Assembly (NCBI GenBank): GCA_905216045.1
Contig: CAJMSL010000117.1
Span: 1 to 6,008, forward strand
DNA: 6,008 nt
Direction: 5' to 3'
From: an uncultured bacterium
Lineage (GTDB): Bacteria > Actinomycetota > Coriobacteriia > Coriobacteriales > Coriobacteriaceae
Shown in pieces: positions 1 through 5,612 of the stretch; position 1 is the first letter of the stretch; each line of letters starts with the position of its first letter. The notes under the pieces are model-generated. The model worked only from the letters and a program-made list of their open reading frames with translations, made no database searches and was not told where the DNA came from. A program made the translations under genes and the position numbers.

Positions 1-400
1 CCTCGCACAACACCTCGCCCACCTGACGATTGATGTCAATCGAGGTGAGCTCATAGTCAGTATTGGAGCGCTTGGCGTGCACCTTAAACGAATCGAAGGA
101 ACCAAACTCGCGCAGCGCCTTCACGGCGGCGGCGCAGTACTCCTGCGGGTCGCGGTTGGTGTGATACGCCAAAGACACACGAGCAACGCCGGGAACGGTG
201 CGAATGACACGCGCCGCCTCGTCGACCTGATGCTCGTTAAAGGTCACGAGGATATAACCGGAAATTCGAGACACGGCATTCACGGAAAAGGCGGCCAAGG
301 CCGCCTTGATGTTATCCATGAGGATATGCTCGAAATGTGCGCGGTTCTTACCCTTCAGTCCAACCTCGTGATAGTGGACCAGGCAGACGCGAGCCGCCAT
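1..400 (-). CDS. thiI: tRNA 4-thiouridine synthetase ThiI, N-terminal part (cut by window edge)
   Basis: Reading leftwards from an ATG at 400-398, the frame stays open for 133 codons to the window edge, so only the N-terminal third of a roughly 400-residue protein is present. The product begins MAARVCLVHYHEVGLKGKNR. The E-x-GLKGKNR block matches the ThiI N-terminal domain, and FKVHAKRSNTDYELTS at about residues 105-120, followed by IDINRQVGEVL, matches its THUMP RNA-binding domain. ThiI activates U8 of tRNA with ATP and, by family knowledge, receives sulfur from an IscS-type desulfurase; in some bacteria it also feeds thiamine thiazole synthesis. The PP-loop ATPase domain and any C-terminal rhodanese domain lie outside the window, so the thiamine role cannot be judged. 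The start codon abuts the rpoZ stop (TAA at 403-401) with no gap, which suggests translational coupling as the last visible gene of the mihF operon. Confidence 0.9.
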   Translation of the reverse strand, partial: MAARVCLVHYHEVGLKGKNRAHFEHILMDNIKAALAAFSVNAVSRISGYILVTFNEHQVDEAARVIRTVPGVARVSLAYHTNRDPQEYCAAAVKALREFGSFDSFKVHAKRSNTDYELTSIDINRQVGEVLCE

Positions 401-682
401 TTAGGCTTCAGCAACCTTGTGGCCGAGCGCCTTCTCATAACGGGCCTCGTCGTAAGAGATGTCGCCGTCGACAATCTCATCCATAGCCATCGAAATGGTA
501 TCGGCACCGGAAAGCCCGATGGTGATGTCATCGACATCCTGGACGGCAAGCACGCGGTTGTGCTGGCCACGCAGCATGCTATTGATGTCGCAGGCGCGCT
601 TGGAAGCAAGCGAAGCGAGCAGGAAGCGGTTGTGATCGGTCTTCTCCAGAAGATCGTCAATGCAAGGCTTTACAACGGACAC
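401..682 (-). CDS. rpoZ: DNA-directed RNA polymerase omega subunit
   Basis: The 93-residue product matches the short omega subunit, which helps RNA polymerase assemble by chaperoning the beta' subunit and is linked in other bacteria to ppGpp response. The visible signature is KPCIDDLLEKTDHNRFLLAS near the N-terminus followed by LASKRACDINSMLRG (about residues 25-39), the conserved helix with the K-R-A pattern seen in omega proteins. The C-terminal part is acidic and ends GHKVAEA. The chosen start is GTG at 682, five bases after the gmk stop, with an AAAGGA stretch in the gmk 3' end as a possible ribosome site; no ATG lies near. It sits third in mihF-gmk-rpoZ-thiI; gmk-rpoZ adjacency is common in bacteria and supports the call despite the protein's small size. 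Confidence 0.92.
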   Translation of the reverse strand: MSVVKPCIDDLLEKTDHNRFLLASLASKRACDINSMLRGQHNRVLAVQDVDDITIGLSGADTISMAMDEIVDGDISYDEARYEKALGHKVAEA

Positions 683-687
683 GGACC

Positions 688-1257
688 TCAGATCCTTTCA
701 TGCATATCGAGAACGCGAACGAGCTCATCGGTCGCGCGGTCGAGATCGTCATTCACCACGACGTCGTCGTAGCGGTCGGCAAGGGCAAGCTCATCGGCGG
801 CGTTTGCCATACGCAGCTCAATCGTCTCGGGCGTCTCGGTACCGCGACCGACTAGACGCTCGCGAAGCACCTCGAGCGAAGGTGGCTTGATAAAGATCAG
901 CACGGCCTCGGGGAAACGCTCCTTCACCTGCAGGGCACCCTGGACATCGATCTCCAAGATGAGAGACGAACCAGAGGCGAGCTTGGACTGGACCTCGCTC
1001 ACCAACGTGCCGTAGCAGTTACCGTGGACCTCGGCCCACTCAACAAACTCACCGTTTGCCACGCGGCGGTCGAACTCCTCGCGCGTCAGAAAAAAGTAGT
1101 TGACGCCGTCGACCTCACCTTTGCGTGGTGCTCGCGTGGTAGCCGAAACCGTCAGGCCCAGGTTCGAGCGGCGCTCGCGCACACGAGTGACGAGCGTACC
1201 CTTGCCTGCGCCTGACGGTCCAGAAATCACAAAGAGCTTGGAATCCTGAGCGCTCAC
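688..1257 (-). CDS. gmk: Guanylate kinase
   Basis: The 189-residue cytosolic enzyme phosphorylates GMP to GDP with ATP, feeding GTP, dGTP and ppGpp synthesis. A P-loop GPSGAGKGT occupies residues 13-21. The GMP-binding region shows SATTRAPRKGEVDG (38-51), the YFF strand at 54-56, and E-x-H-G-N-C-Y-G-T (76-84). LEIDVQGA (101-108) follows, and the lid carries RGTE (138-141). Length and motif order are typical of the family (about 190-210 residues) with nothing missing. The start is GTG at 1257, which directly follows the mihF stop TAA (1260-1258) with zero intervening bases. I see no strong ribosome site in the mihF 3' end, so translation probably depends on ribosomes finishing mihF. rpoZ follows after five bases. 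Confidence 0.96.
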   Translation of the reverse strand: MSAQDSKLFVISGPSGAGKGTLVTRVRERRSNLGLTVSATTRAPRKGEVDGVNYFFLTREEFDRRVANGEFVEWAEVHGNCYGTLVSEVQSKLASGSSLILEIDVQGALQVKERFPEAVLIFIKPPSLEVLRERLVGRGTETPETIELRMANAADELALADRYDDVVVNDDLDRATDELVRVLDMHERI

Positions 1258-1566
1258 TTATTTGGTCAGCTGCTCGAGGAGCTGCTCGCGCTGACGGACG
1301 CCGAGGCCCTGGACGCGACGGGTAGCGGAGATACCGAGCTCCTCCATGATCTTGGCGGCCTTGGCCTTGCCATAACCAGGGAGAGACTCGATGAGGGTGG
1401 AAACCTTCATGCGGGAAGCGATGGGGTCATCGGAGTTGAGCACGGACTCGAGGGACTTCTCGCCCTTCTTGATCTGCTCGCGAAGCTCAGCGCGGGCGTG
1501 ACGTGCGGCAGCAGCCTTCTCAAGAGCCTGCTTGCGCTGCTCATCGGTAAGCTGAGGGAGTGCCAT
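1258..1566 (-). CDS. mihF: Integration host factor, actinobacterial type (mIHF)
   Basis: The 102-residue basic protein matches the actinobacterial mIHF family, a nucleoid-associated DNA-bending protein unrelated in fold to the alpha/beta IHF of proteobacteria. The N-terminal half (about 8-40) is a charged, probably helical segment rich in A, R, K and E. The C-terminal half holds the helix-two-turn-helix DNA-binding core SLPGYGKAKAAKIMEELGIS (61-80) and the family's closing block RRVQGLGVRQREQLL (83-97). The start is ATG at 1566, set by a GGAGG ribosome site five bases before it. A TTG four codons upstream is in frame but overlaps that site and is rejected. It is the first gene of mihF-gmk-rpoZ-thiI, preceded by an extended -10 promoter within a long inverted repeat. 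The mihF-gmk pairing is a known actinobacterial arrangement and supports both calls. Confidence 0.93.
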   Translation of the reverse strand: MALPQLTDEQRKQALEKAAAARHARAELREQIKKGEKSLESVLNSDDPIASRMKVSTLIESLPGYGKAKAAKIMEELGISATRRVQGLGVRQREQLLEQLTK

Positions 1567-1571
1567 TCGTA

Positions 1572-1576
1572 CCTCC
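1572..1576 (-). promoter_or_regulatory. Ribosome binding site of mihF
   Basis: GGAGG on the minus strand lies five bases before the ATG at 1566. It fixes the mihF start, since the in-frame TTG at 1578 lies just upstream of it and cannot use it. Confidence 0.85.
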
Positions 1577-1604
1577 AAATAGTTGGGTTATATCTGATTC
1601 AATA

Positions 1605-1643
1605 ATTGGCATTTTAGCACGTAGAACGTACAAAATGCCCAAT
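1605..1643. repeat. Long inverted repeat over the mihF promoter, candidate operator
   Basis: The left arm ATTGGCATTTTAGCACGT (1605-1622) and the right arm ACGTACAAAATGCCCAAT (1626-1643) are separated by AGA. They pair over 17 positions with one single-base bulge on each side and one non-Watson-Crick position. In a minus-strand RNA that position is a U-G wobble; in a plus-strand RNA it is a C-A mismatch. No clear U-run follows in the minus direction, so a terminator is not the best reading. A dimeric repressor site, or a cruciform-prone promoter element, fits the position over the -10 better. The arms match no operator I can name. Confidence 0.6.
1611..1619 (-). promoter_or_regulatory. Extended -10 promoter for mihF-gmk-rpoZ-thiI
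   Basis: The minus strand reads TGCTAAAAT, an extended -10 (TG, one base, then a hexamer matching TATAAT at five of six positions). No good -35 sits at the usual 16-18 base spacing; the nearest TTG-like hexamer, TTGGGC (1642-1637), would need a 20-base spacer. Transcription would start near 1604, giving a leader of about 38 bases before mihF. The element lies inside one arm of the inverted repeat at 1605-1643, so a regulator bound there would block it. Assigned by sequence match only. Confidence 0.5.
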
Positions 1644-1702
1644 CGCGGCTCCATAGGTTAGACGATACCCGCAAAAAGTGCAATATACTGCGCCCAAAGT
1701 TA

Positions 1703-1760
1703 AGCCCCTGACCTGCGATTCCACACAAAGGATGGGAAAGTTTACGCAGGCACAGGGGCT
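1703..1760 (-). terminator. Large hairpin after pyrF, probable pyr operon terminator
   Basis: AGCCCCTG (1703-1710) pairs perfectly with CAGGGGCT (1753-1760), and CCTGCG (1712-1717) pairs with CGCAGG (1745-1750) across a small A/CA internal loop, leaving a 27-base apical loop. In the minus direction it begins 46 bases after the pyrF stop, is preceded by CAAAAT and followed by TTAACTTT, a weak U-tract. In the plus direction ATTTTG follows, so it could end transcription either way. The large loop is unusual for an intrinsic terminator, so a structured small RNA or leader element remains possible; it matches no riboswitch or SRP motif I know. Confidence 0.45.
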
Positions 1761-1805
1761 ATTTTGTGCTAATGAGACCCAAAAGTGGTGACTTAGGGGA
1801 ATCTT

Positions 1806-2522
1806 TTACGCGACGTTTTCGACCAGCTCGGCGACGATGGCGTCAAAGGCGGCAACCGGATCGTCGGCACCAGTGATGGGACGGCCCACCACAATGTGGC
1901 TTGCGCCGCGCTCGATAGCCTGGGAAGGCGTCGCCACGCGAGACTGGTCGCCTAAGGCGGCACCCACCGGACGCACACCCGGAGTCACGATCAGGGCATC
2001 AGGACCCAGCAGCTCACGCATGTCGTGAGCCTCCATCGGCGAGCACACAATGCCATCGATGCCGTTGGCCTGAGCGAGCTTTGCCAGGCGGGCGGCCTCC
2101 TCGGCCACGGGCGACTCGACGCCGATCTCGCTCAAGGCATCCTGATTCATGCTCGTGAGCACGGTGATGGCGACGAGCTTGGCGCGGTCCTCGCGCGCCT
2201 CCTCGGCACCCTCGCGGCAGGCAGCGAGCATGGCGCCCGAACCCAAGCCGTGAACCGAGAGCAGGTCGGCACCGGCAAGCGAGGCCGAACGGGCGGCACC
2301 GCGAACCTGATGCGGAATATCATGGAACTTAAGGTCAAGGAAGACCTTAAAGCCCAGGTCCTTAAAGGTCTTGACGATCTCGGGGCCCTCAGCGTAATAG
2401 AGCGTCATACCAACCTTAAGCCAGGCGGCATGGCCCGAAAGCTCGTGGGCGAGCTCGAGCGCACGCTCACGATCGCAGTCGAGGGCGACGATTACGCGGT
2501 CGCGGGCATCGGTCTCTAGCAT
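1806..2522 (-). CDS. pyrF: Orotidine 5'-phosphate decarboxylase
   Basis: The 238-residue TIM-barrel enzyme decarboxylates OMP to UMP, the last step of de novo UMP synthesis. The family signature DLKFHDIP lies at residues 63-70, supplying D63, K65 and D68; with K36 in WLKVG these form the Lys-Asp-Lys-Asp catalytic set known for the family. VTPGVRP (179-185) and VVGRPIT (211-217) are the conserved phosphate-binding segments near the C-terminus. Length and spacing are those of the short bacterial group (about 230-245 residues). The start is ATG at 2522, overlapping the end of pyrD by seven bases, with AGGTG in pyrD as the ribosome site. The frame stays open further upstream, but that stretch lies in pyrD and does not resemble PyrF. 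It is the last gene of the pyr operon; the large hairpin at 1703-1760 follows. Confidence 0.96.
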   Translation of the reverse strand: MLETDARDRVIVALDCDRERALELAHELSGHAAWLKVGMTLYYAEGPEIVKTFKDLGFKVFLDLKFHDIPHQVRGAARSASLAGADLLSVHGLGSGAMLAACREGAEEAREDRAKLVAITVLTSMNQDALSEIGVESPVAEEAARLAKLAQANGIDGIVCSPMEAHDMRELLGPDALIVTPGVRPVGAALGDQSRVATPSQAIERGASHIVVGRPITGADDPVAAFDAIVAELVENVA

Positions 2523-3439
2523 TCGAAAGCACCTACCAGCTCGTTGATGTCCTTTACGCCCTGGGACTCGGCCCAGGCCTCGAGCTCGTGCGCGATCTTG
2601 AGCGAAGCGCACGGATCGACGAAGTTGGCCATGCCAACCGACACGCAGGTGGCACCGGCCAGGATAAACTCGGCCGCATCCTCGCCGGTCATGACACCGC
2701 CGACACCGTTGATGGGGATATCGACGGCCTGGGCGACCTCCCAGACCATGCGCACGGCGATGTGGTGGCTCAGCGGGCCCGAAAGGCCGCCCTTGGGCTT
2801 TGCCACGCGGGACTTGCGGGTATGGACGTCGATGGCCATGCCCTGGATGGAGTTGATGACCGAAAGGCCGTCGGCGCCAGCGGCCTCGAGGGCCTTGGCG
2901 ATCTCGGCGACGTTGACCGGCGCCATCTTCACGAACAGCGGCTTATCGGTCACCTTGCGGCAGGCAGCCATAACGGAAGAGGCGCCCTCGGGCGTAGAGC
3001 CCATGGCGGCACCGCCGGCGGCGATGTTGGGGCAGCTCACGTTGATCTCGTAGCCGGCAGCCCAGGGGCATAGCTCGACATACATCTCGAGCGCGCGCAC
3101 AAACTCGTCAACGGAGTGGCCGGCAACCTGACAGATGACCTGGCAGCCGTCCTTGGACAGCTGTTCGAGCCACGGACCGGACTCGCGAGCAAAGGCGGCC
3201 ACGCCGGGGTTCTGAAGGCCCACGGAGTTGATCATACCGCCGGGGATCTCGGCCATGCGGGGCGCGGGGTTACCGGGCCAGGGCTCGGCTGCGCAACCCT
3301 TGGTGGTGATGGCGCCCAGTTGGGAAACATCAAAGAAGTTCTGGAACTGCCAGCCGTAGCCAAAGGTACCGGCTGCGGTGTTGATGGGGTTTTGCATCTT
3401 GACGCCGCCGAAATCGACGGCCATGTTCACGGTACCCAC
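2516..3439 (-). CDS. pyrD: Dihydroorotate dehydrogenase, class 1B catalytic subunit (PyrD)
   Basis: The 307-residue FMN barrel oxidises dihydroorotate to orotate; class 1B enzymes pass electrons through PyrK to NAD+. Visible features are NPINTAAGTFGYG (17-29), TTKGC with a lysine at 48, and NSVGLQNPG (71-79). EINVSCPN (131-138) follows, whose C136 is the cysteine base that marks class 1 rather than class 2 (serine), then FVKMAP (169-174). NGVGGV (244-249) and VSVGMAN (266-272) are the FMN phosphate-binding turns. The start is uncertain by five residues. GTG at 3439 overlaps the pyrK stop by one base (TAGTG) and has GGTGG seven bases upstream. GTG at 3430 and ATG at 3424 are in frame and would also give a normal-length protein. 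Adjacent pyrK confirms the 1B type. The 3' end overlaps pyrF. Confidence 0.95.
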   Translation of the reverse strand: MGTVNMAVDFGGVKMQNPINTAAGTFGYGWQFQNFFDVSQLGAITTKGCAAEPWPGNPAPRMAEIPGGMINSVGLQNPGVAAFARESGPWLEQLSKDGCQVICQVAGHSVDEFVRALEMYVELCPWAAGYEINVSCPNIAAGGAAMGSTPEGASSVMAACRKVTDKPLFVKMAPVNVAEIAKALEAAGADGLSVINSIQGMAIDVHTRKSRVAKPKGGLSGPLSHHIAVRMVWEVAQAVDIPINGVGGVMTGEDAAEFILAGATCVSVGMANFVDPCASLKIAHELEAWAESQGVKDINELVGAFEC

Positions 3440-4230
3440 TAGAAGACCACCACCTTGGAAGCATCGAACACGGGGCCGCACATGCAGGCGCCCTTCATAC
3501 CGTCGACCGTCTCGACATTGCAGGTGTTGCAGGCGCCAAAGCCACAGCTCATCATGCGCTCGAGCGACACCTCGCAGTACGCACCGGCCTCGGCGGCAGC
3601 GGCGGCGACTTTCTTCATCATGACGGCGGGACCGCAGCTGGCGACGTAGTCGTAGCCGCCCTCGCCGAGCAGCTCGGCTGCCGGGTCGGTGCAAAAACCG
3701 TGCGTGCCCAGCGTGCCATCGTCGGTGCACACGTTAACCGTGGCGCCCAGCGCGCGGAACTCGTCGATGCCCACGGCCTTGGAAGCGGTGCCAAAGCCCA
3801 GGCACACGTCCACATCAACACTCTGCTCGGCAAGCATGCCGGCAAGGCACAGCACAGGCGGAACGCCGATGCCACCGGCGACGAGCAGGGCCTTCCTGGT
3901 GCCCTCGGGTACCATCCAGCCACGGCCACCGGGGCCCAGCAGGTTAGAGGTGGAACCGGGGGCCATCTGCGACAGACGACGAGTATCGTCACCCACGACG
4001 GCGTACCACAGCTCGACGGTGCCGGCCTGGGCGTCGGCGCGATAGAAGCTCAGAGGCACGCGAAGCAGCGAGGACGCATCGCCGGGCACGGCAATGTTCA
4101 CAAACTGACCGGGCTTGAGCGCACTTGCAAGCTTGGGGGCCGAGATGACGAGCGAGAAGATGCCGTCGGCAATCTCCCGGTTCGAGACGACCTCGAAGTC
4201 GTGCATGCGTGCAGTGGAAGGTGTGGGCAT
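3439..4230 (-). CDS. pyrK: Dihydroorotate dehydrogenase electron transfer subunit (PyrK)
   Basis: The 263-residue protein is the FAD and 2Fe-2S subunit that carries electrons from PyrD to NAD+. Domains in order are a flavin-binding barrel with KPGQFVNI (39-46) and RVPLSFY (57-63), an NAD-binding domain opening with VAGGIGVPP (117-125) and closing with SCGP (198-201), and a C-terminal iron-sulfur segment. The cluster ligands are C229, C234, C237 and C249, in the order C-x4-C-x2-C-x11-C before GPVF. A further cysteine, C251, makes an unusual CMC. The start is ATG at 4230, chosen for GGAG five bases upstream; a TTG at 4266 is in frame but has no support, and M9 is a weaker alternative. It lies 92 bases after pyrC, with a hairpin between, and its stop overlaps the pyrD start. 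Confidence 0.95.
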   Translation of the reverse strand: MPTPSTARMHDFEVVSNREIADGIFSLVISAPKLASALKPGQFVNIAVPGDASSLLRVPLSFYRADAQAGTVELWYAVVGDDTRRLSQMAPGSTSNLLGPGGRGWMVPEGTRKALLVAGGIGVPPVLCLAGMLAEQSVDVDVCLGFGTASKAVGIDEFRALGATVNVCTDDGTLGTHGFCTDPAAELLGEGGYDYVASCGPAVMMKKVAAAAAEAGAYCEVSLERMMSCGFGACNTCNVETVDGMKGACMCGPVFDASKVVVF

Positions 4231-4235
4231 AGACG

Positions 4236-4239
4236 CTCC
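4236..4239 (-). promoter_or_regulatory. Ribosome binding site of pyrK
   Basis: GGAG on the minus strand ends five bases before the ATG at 4230 and decides that start over the in-frame TTG at 4266. Confidence 0.75.
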
Positions 4240-4245
4240 AATCCC

Positions 4246-4261
4246 CCATGCGGTTGCATGG
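4246..4261 (-). repeat. Short perfect inverted repeat before the pyrK ribosome site
   Basis: On the minus strand CCATGC and GCATGG are perfect complements around an AACC loop. The hairpin ends seven bases before the GGAG of pyrK, so it could affect ribosome access, but a six-base stem can arise by chance in GC-rich DNA. Confidence 0.35.
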
Positions 4262-4277
4262 TCCAAACTAATAGAAA

Positions 4278-4302
4278 GCGCGGCACCGCAAGGGCGCCGC
4301 GC
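4278..4302 (-). terminator. GC-rich hairpin between pyrC and pyrK, possible partial terminator or RNA processing site
   Basis: In the minus-strand RNA, GCGCGGCGCC and GGTGCCGCGC form a ten-pair stem closed by a five-base CTTGC loop, with one G-U wobble; in the plus direction that pair would be an A-C mismatch, so the structure belongs to the pyr transcript. It is followed by TTTCTATTAGTTT, a broken U-rich run. It begins 20 bases after the pyrC stop and leaves 47 bases before pyrK. It could lower transcription of pyrK-pyrD-pyrF relative to pyrB-pyrC, or protect the 3' end of a processed upstream mRNA. No promoter for pyrK was convincing in the remaining bases. Confidence 0.5.
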
Positions 4303-4322
4303 ACAAAAGCGATAAGGCTATG

Positions 4323-5612
4323 CTAGCAGATGCAGCCGTCGGCAAGCGTCTGCTTACCGCCGACAAACACATCGGTGGCACGACCGGTGAGCGTGCGGCC
4401 GGCAAAACCGGAGTTCTCGGCGCGCGACTCGTAACCGTCCTCGCCAGCCGTCCAGGTTGCGGAGGGGTCGAACACGGTCAGGTCGGCAACGGAGCCCGCC
4501 TTGACCTGAACCTGGTCGAGACCCAGGATCTCACGCGGCTTGATGGCCATGAGCTCGACCATGCGGCCCATGCTCATCTCGCCCGTGTTGACCAGCTCGG
4601 TGAGTACGAGCGACAGCGAGGTCTCGAGGCCGATCATACCAAAGGGCGCAAGCTCGAACTCACGGGCCTTCTCCCACGGGGTGTGAGGAGCGTGATCGGT
4701 GACGATAACGTCGACGGTGCCGTCGATGACGCCCTGACGGATGGCCTCGGCATCCTCCTCGGTACGCAGCGGCGGATTGACCTTGAGCGAGGTGTTGTAG
4801 GTCTCGTCCAGGTCGTTCTCGGTCAGGAACATGTGGTGCGGGGTGGCCTCGCAGGTGACCTGAACGCCAGCGGCCTTACCGGCACGCACGATCTCCAGGC
4901 CATGGGCGGTGGAGATGTGCTGGATGTGCAGCTTGGCACCGGTCAGCTTGGCGATCTCGATGTCGCGAGCGATCTGGAGCTCCTCGCCGGCAGCCGGCCA
5001 GCCCTCGAGGGCCAGACGGGTCGAGACCTTGCCCTCGTTGATCTGGCCGTGGCCGACCAAGTCCTCGTCCTGGCAGTGGCTCATAAAGACCTTGCCGAAC
5101 ATCTTGCCGTAGTCCATGCAACGACGGAGCATGCCCGCGCCCTGCACGCCGCGACCGTCGTCGGTGAAGGCGACGGCGCCGTGGGCGACCATATCGCCCA
5201 TCTCGGACATGGCCTCGCCCTTAAGACCGCGGGTCATGGCGCCCGACGGATAGACGCGGCAGTGACCGACCTCGGCAGCGCGGGACTTGACGAACTCCAC
5301 GACGGTACCGTTATCGGTGACGGGATCGGTGTTGGGCATGGAGCACACGCCGGTAAAGCCGCCCTTGGCAGCTGCGCGGGTACCGCTCTCGATGTCCTCT
5401 TTGACCTCGTAGCCGGGCTCGCGAAGGTGAACGTGCATATCCACCAGGCCGGGGACGAGGTACTTGCCAGAAAGGTCGCGGACCCCGGCTCCCTCGACGG
5501 CGAGATTCTCGCCGACCTCGGCGATCTTGTCGCCGTCAATCAGGACGTCAACGACACCGTCAAGCTCGACGGACGGGTCGACGACGTGGGCATTCTTAAG
5601 AAGCAAGGCCAT
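4323..5612 (-). CDS. pyrC: Dihydroorotase, type I
   Basis: The 429-residue zinc amidohydrolase closes carbamoyl-aspartate to dihydroorotate. DMHVHLREPG (58-67) gives metal ligands H60 and H62 and substrate arginine R64. MPNTDP follows at 92-97. FTDDG has D151 in the place where this subgroup uses aspartate as the bridging ligand, and H179 (SHCQDED), H232 (IQHIST) and D306 (TDHAPH, 305-310) complete the site. NTSLKVNPPLR (273-283) is also conserved. Nothing essential is missing, and the length is typical of type I enzymes (about 425-430), not the shorter E. coli type. The start is ATG at 5612, eight bases after a GGAGG; a TTG at 5627 is in frame but overlaps that site. It overlaps the 3' end of pyrB by 17 bases and is followed by a 92-base gap before pyrK. 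Confidence 0.97.
   Translation of the reverse strand: MALLLKNAHVVDPSVELDGVVDVLIDGDKIAEVGENLAVEGAGVRDLSGKYLVPGLVDMHVHLREPGYEVKEDIESGTRAAAKGGFTGVCSMPNTDPVTDNGTVVEFVKSRAAEVGHCRVYPSGAMTRGLKGEAMSEMGDMVAHGAVAFTDDGRGVQGAGMLRRCMDYGKMFGKVFMSHCQDEDLVGHGQINEGKVSTRLALEGWPAAGEELQIARDIEIAKLTGAKLHIQHISTAHGLEIVRAGKAAGVQVTCEATPHHMFLTENDLDETYNTSLKVNPPLRTEEDAEAIRQGVIDGTVDVIVTDHAPHTPWEKAREFELAPFGMIGLETSLSLVLTELVNTGEMSMGRMVELMAIKPREILGLDQVQVKAGSVADLTVFDPSATWTAGEDGYESRAENSGFAGRTLTGRATDVFVGGKQTLADGCIC

Noticed and set aside
77..772. A 231-codon plus-strand frame across thiI, rpoZ and the end of gmk
   Set aside because: It runs antisense to three well-supported genes and crosses their boundaries; no motif seen.
1641..1770. 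SRP RNA, 6S RNA or a known riboswitch in the intergenic region
   Set aside because: The SRP GGAAG...GCAGCC core is absent and the loop sequence does not match riboswitch cores I can recall (c-di-GMP, SAM, THF, preQ1, fluoride).
1567..1805. PyrR-type attenuator near the pyr genes
   Set aside because: No PyrR binding loop (a UCC-x-G-x-GAGG type sequence) is visible here or in the pyrC-pyrK gap; the leader of the operon before pyrB is outside the window.
2025..3442. Several plus-strand open frames opposite pyrF and pyrD
   Set aside because: They mirror real genes, have no ribosome sites or recognisable domains, and show the composition expected of a GC-rich antisense frame.
3590..3615. GCC/GGC-rich run in pyrK that looks like a triplet repeat
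   Set aside because: It simply encodes an alanine-rich helix (AAAAAEAG) and is not a regular repeat.
3440..3730. Upstream extension of pyrD giving a protein of about 404 residues
   Set aside because: The extension lies inside pyrK in another frame, is very arginine-rich and has no match to PyrD, which normally starts near the chosen codon.
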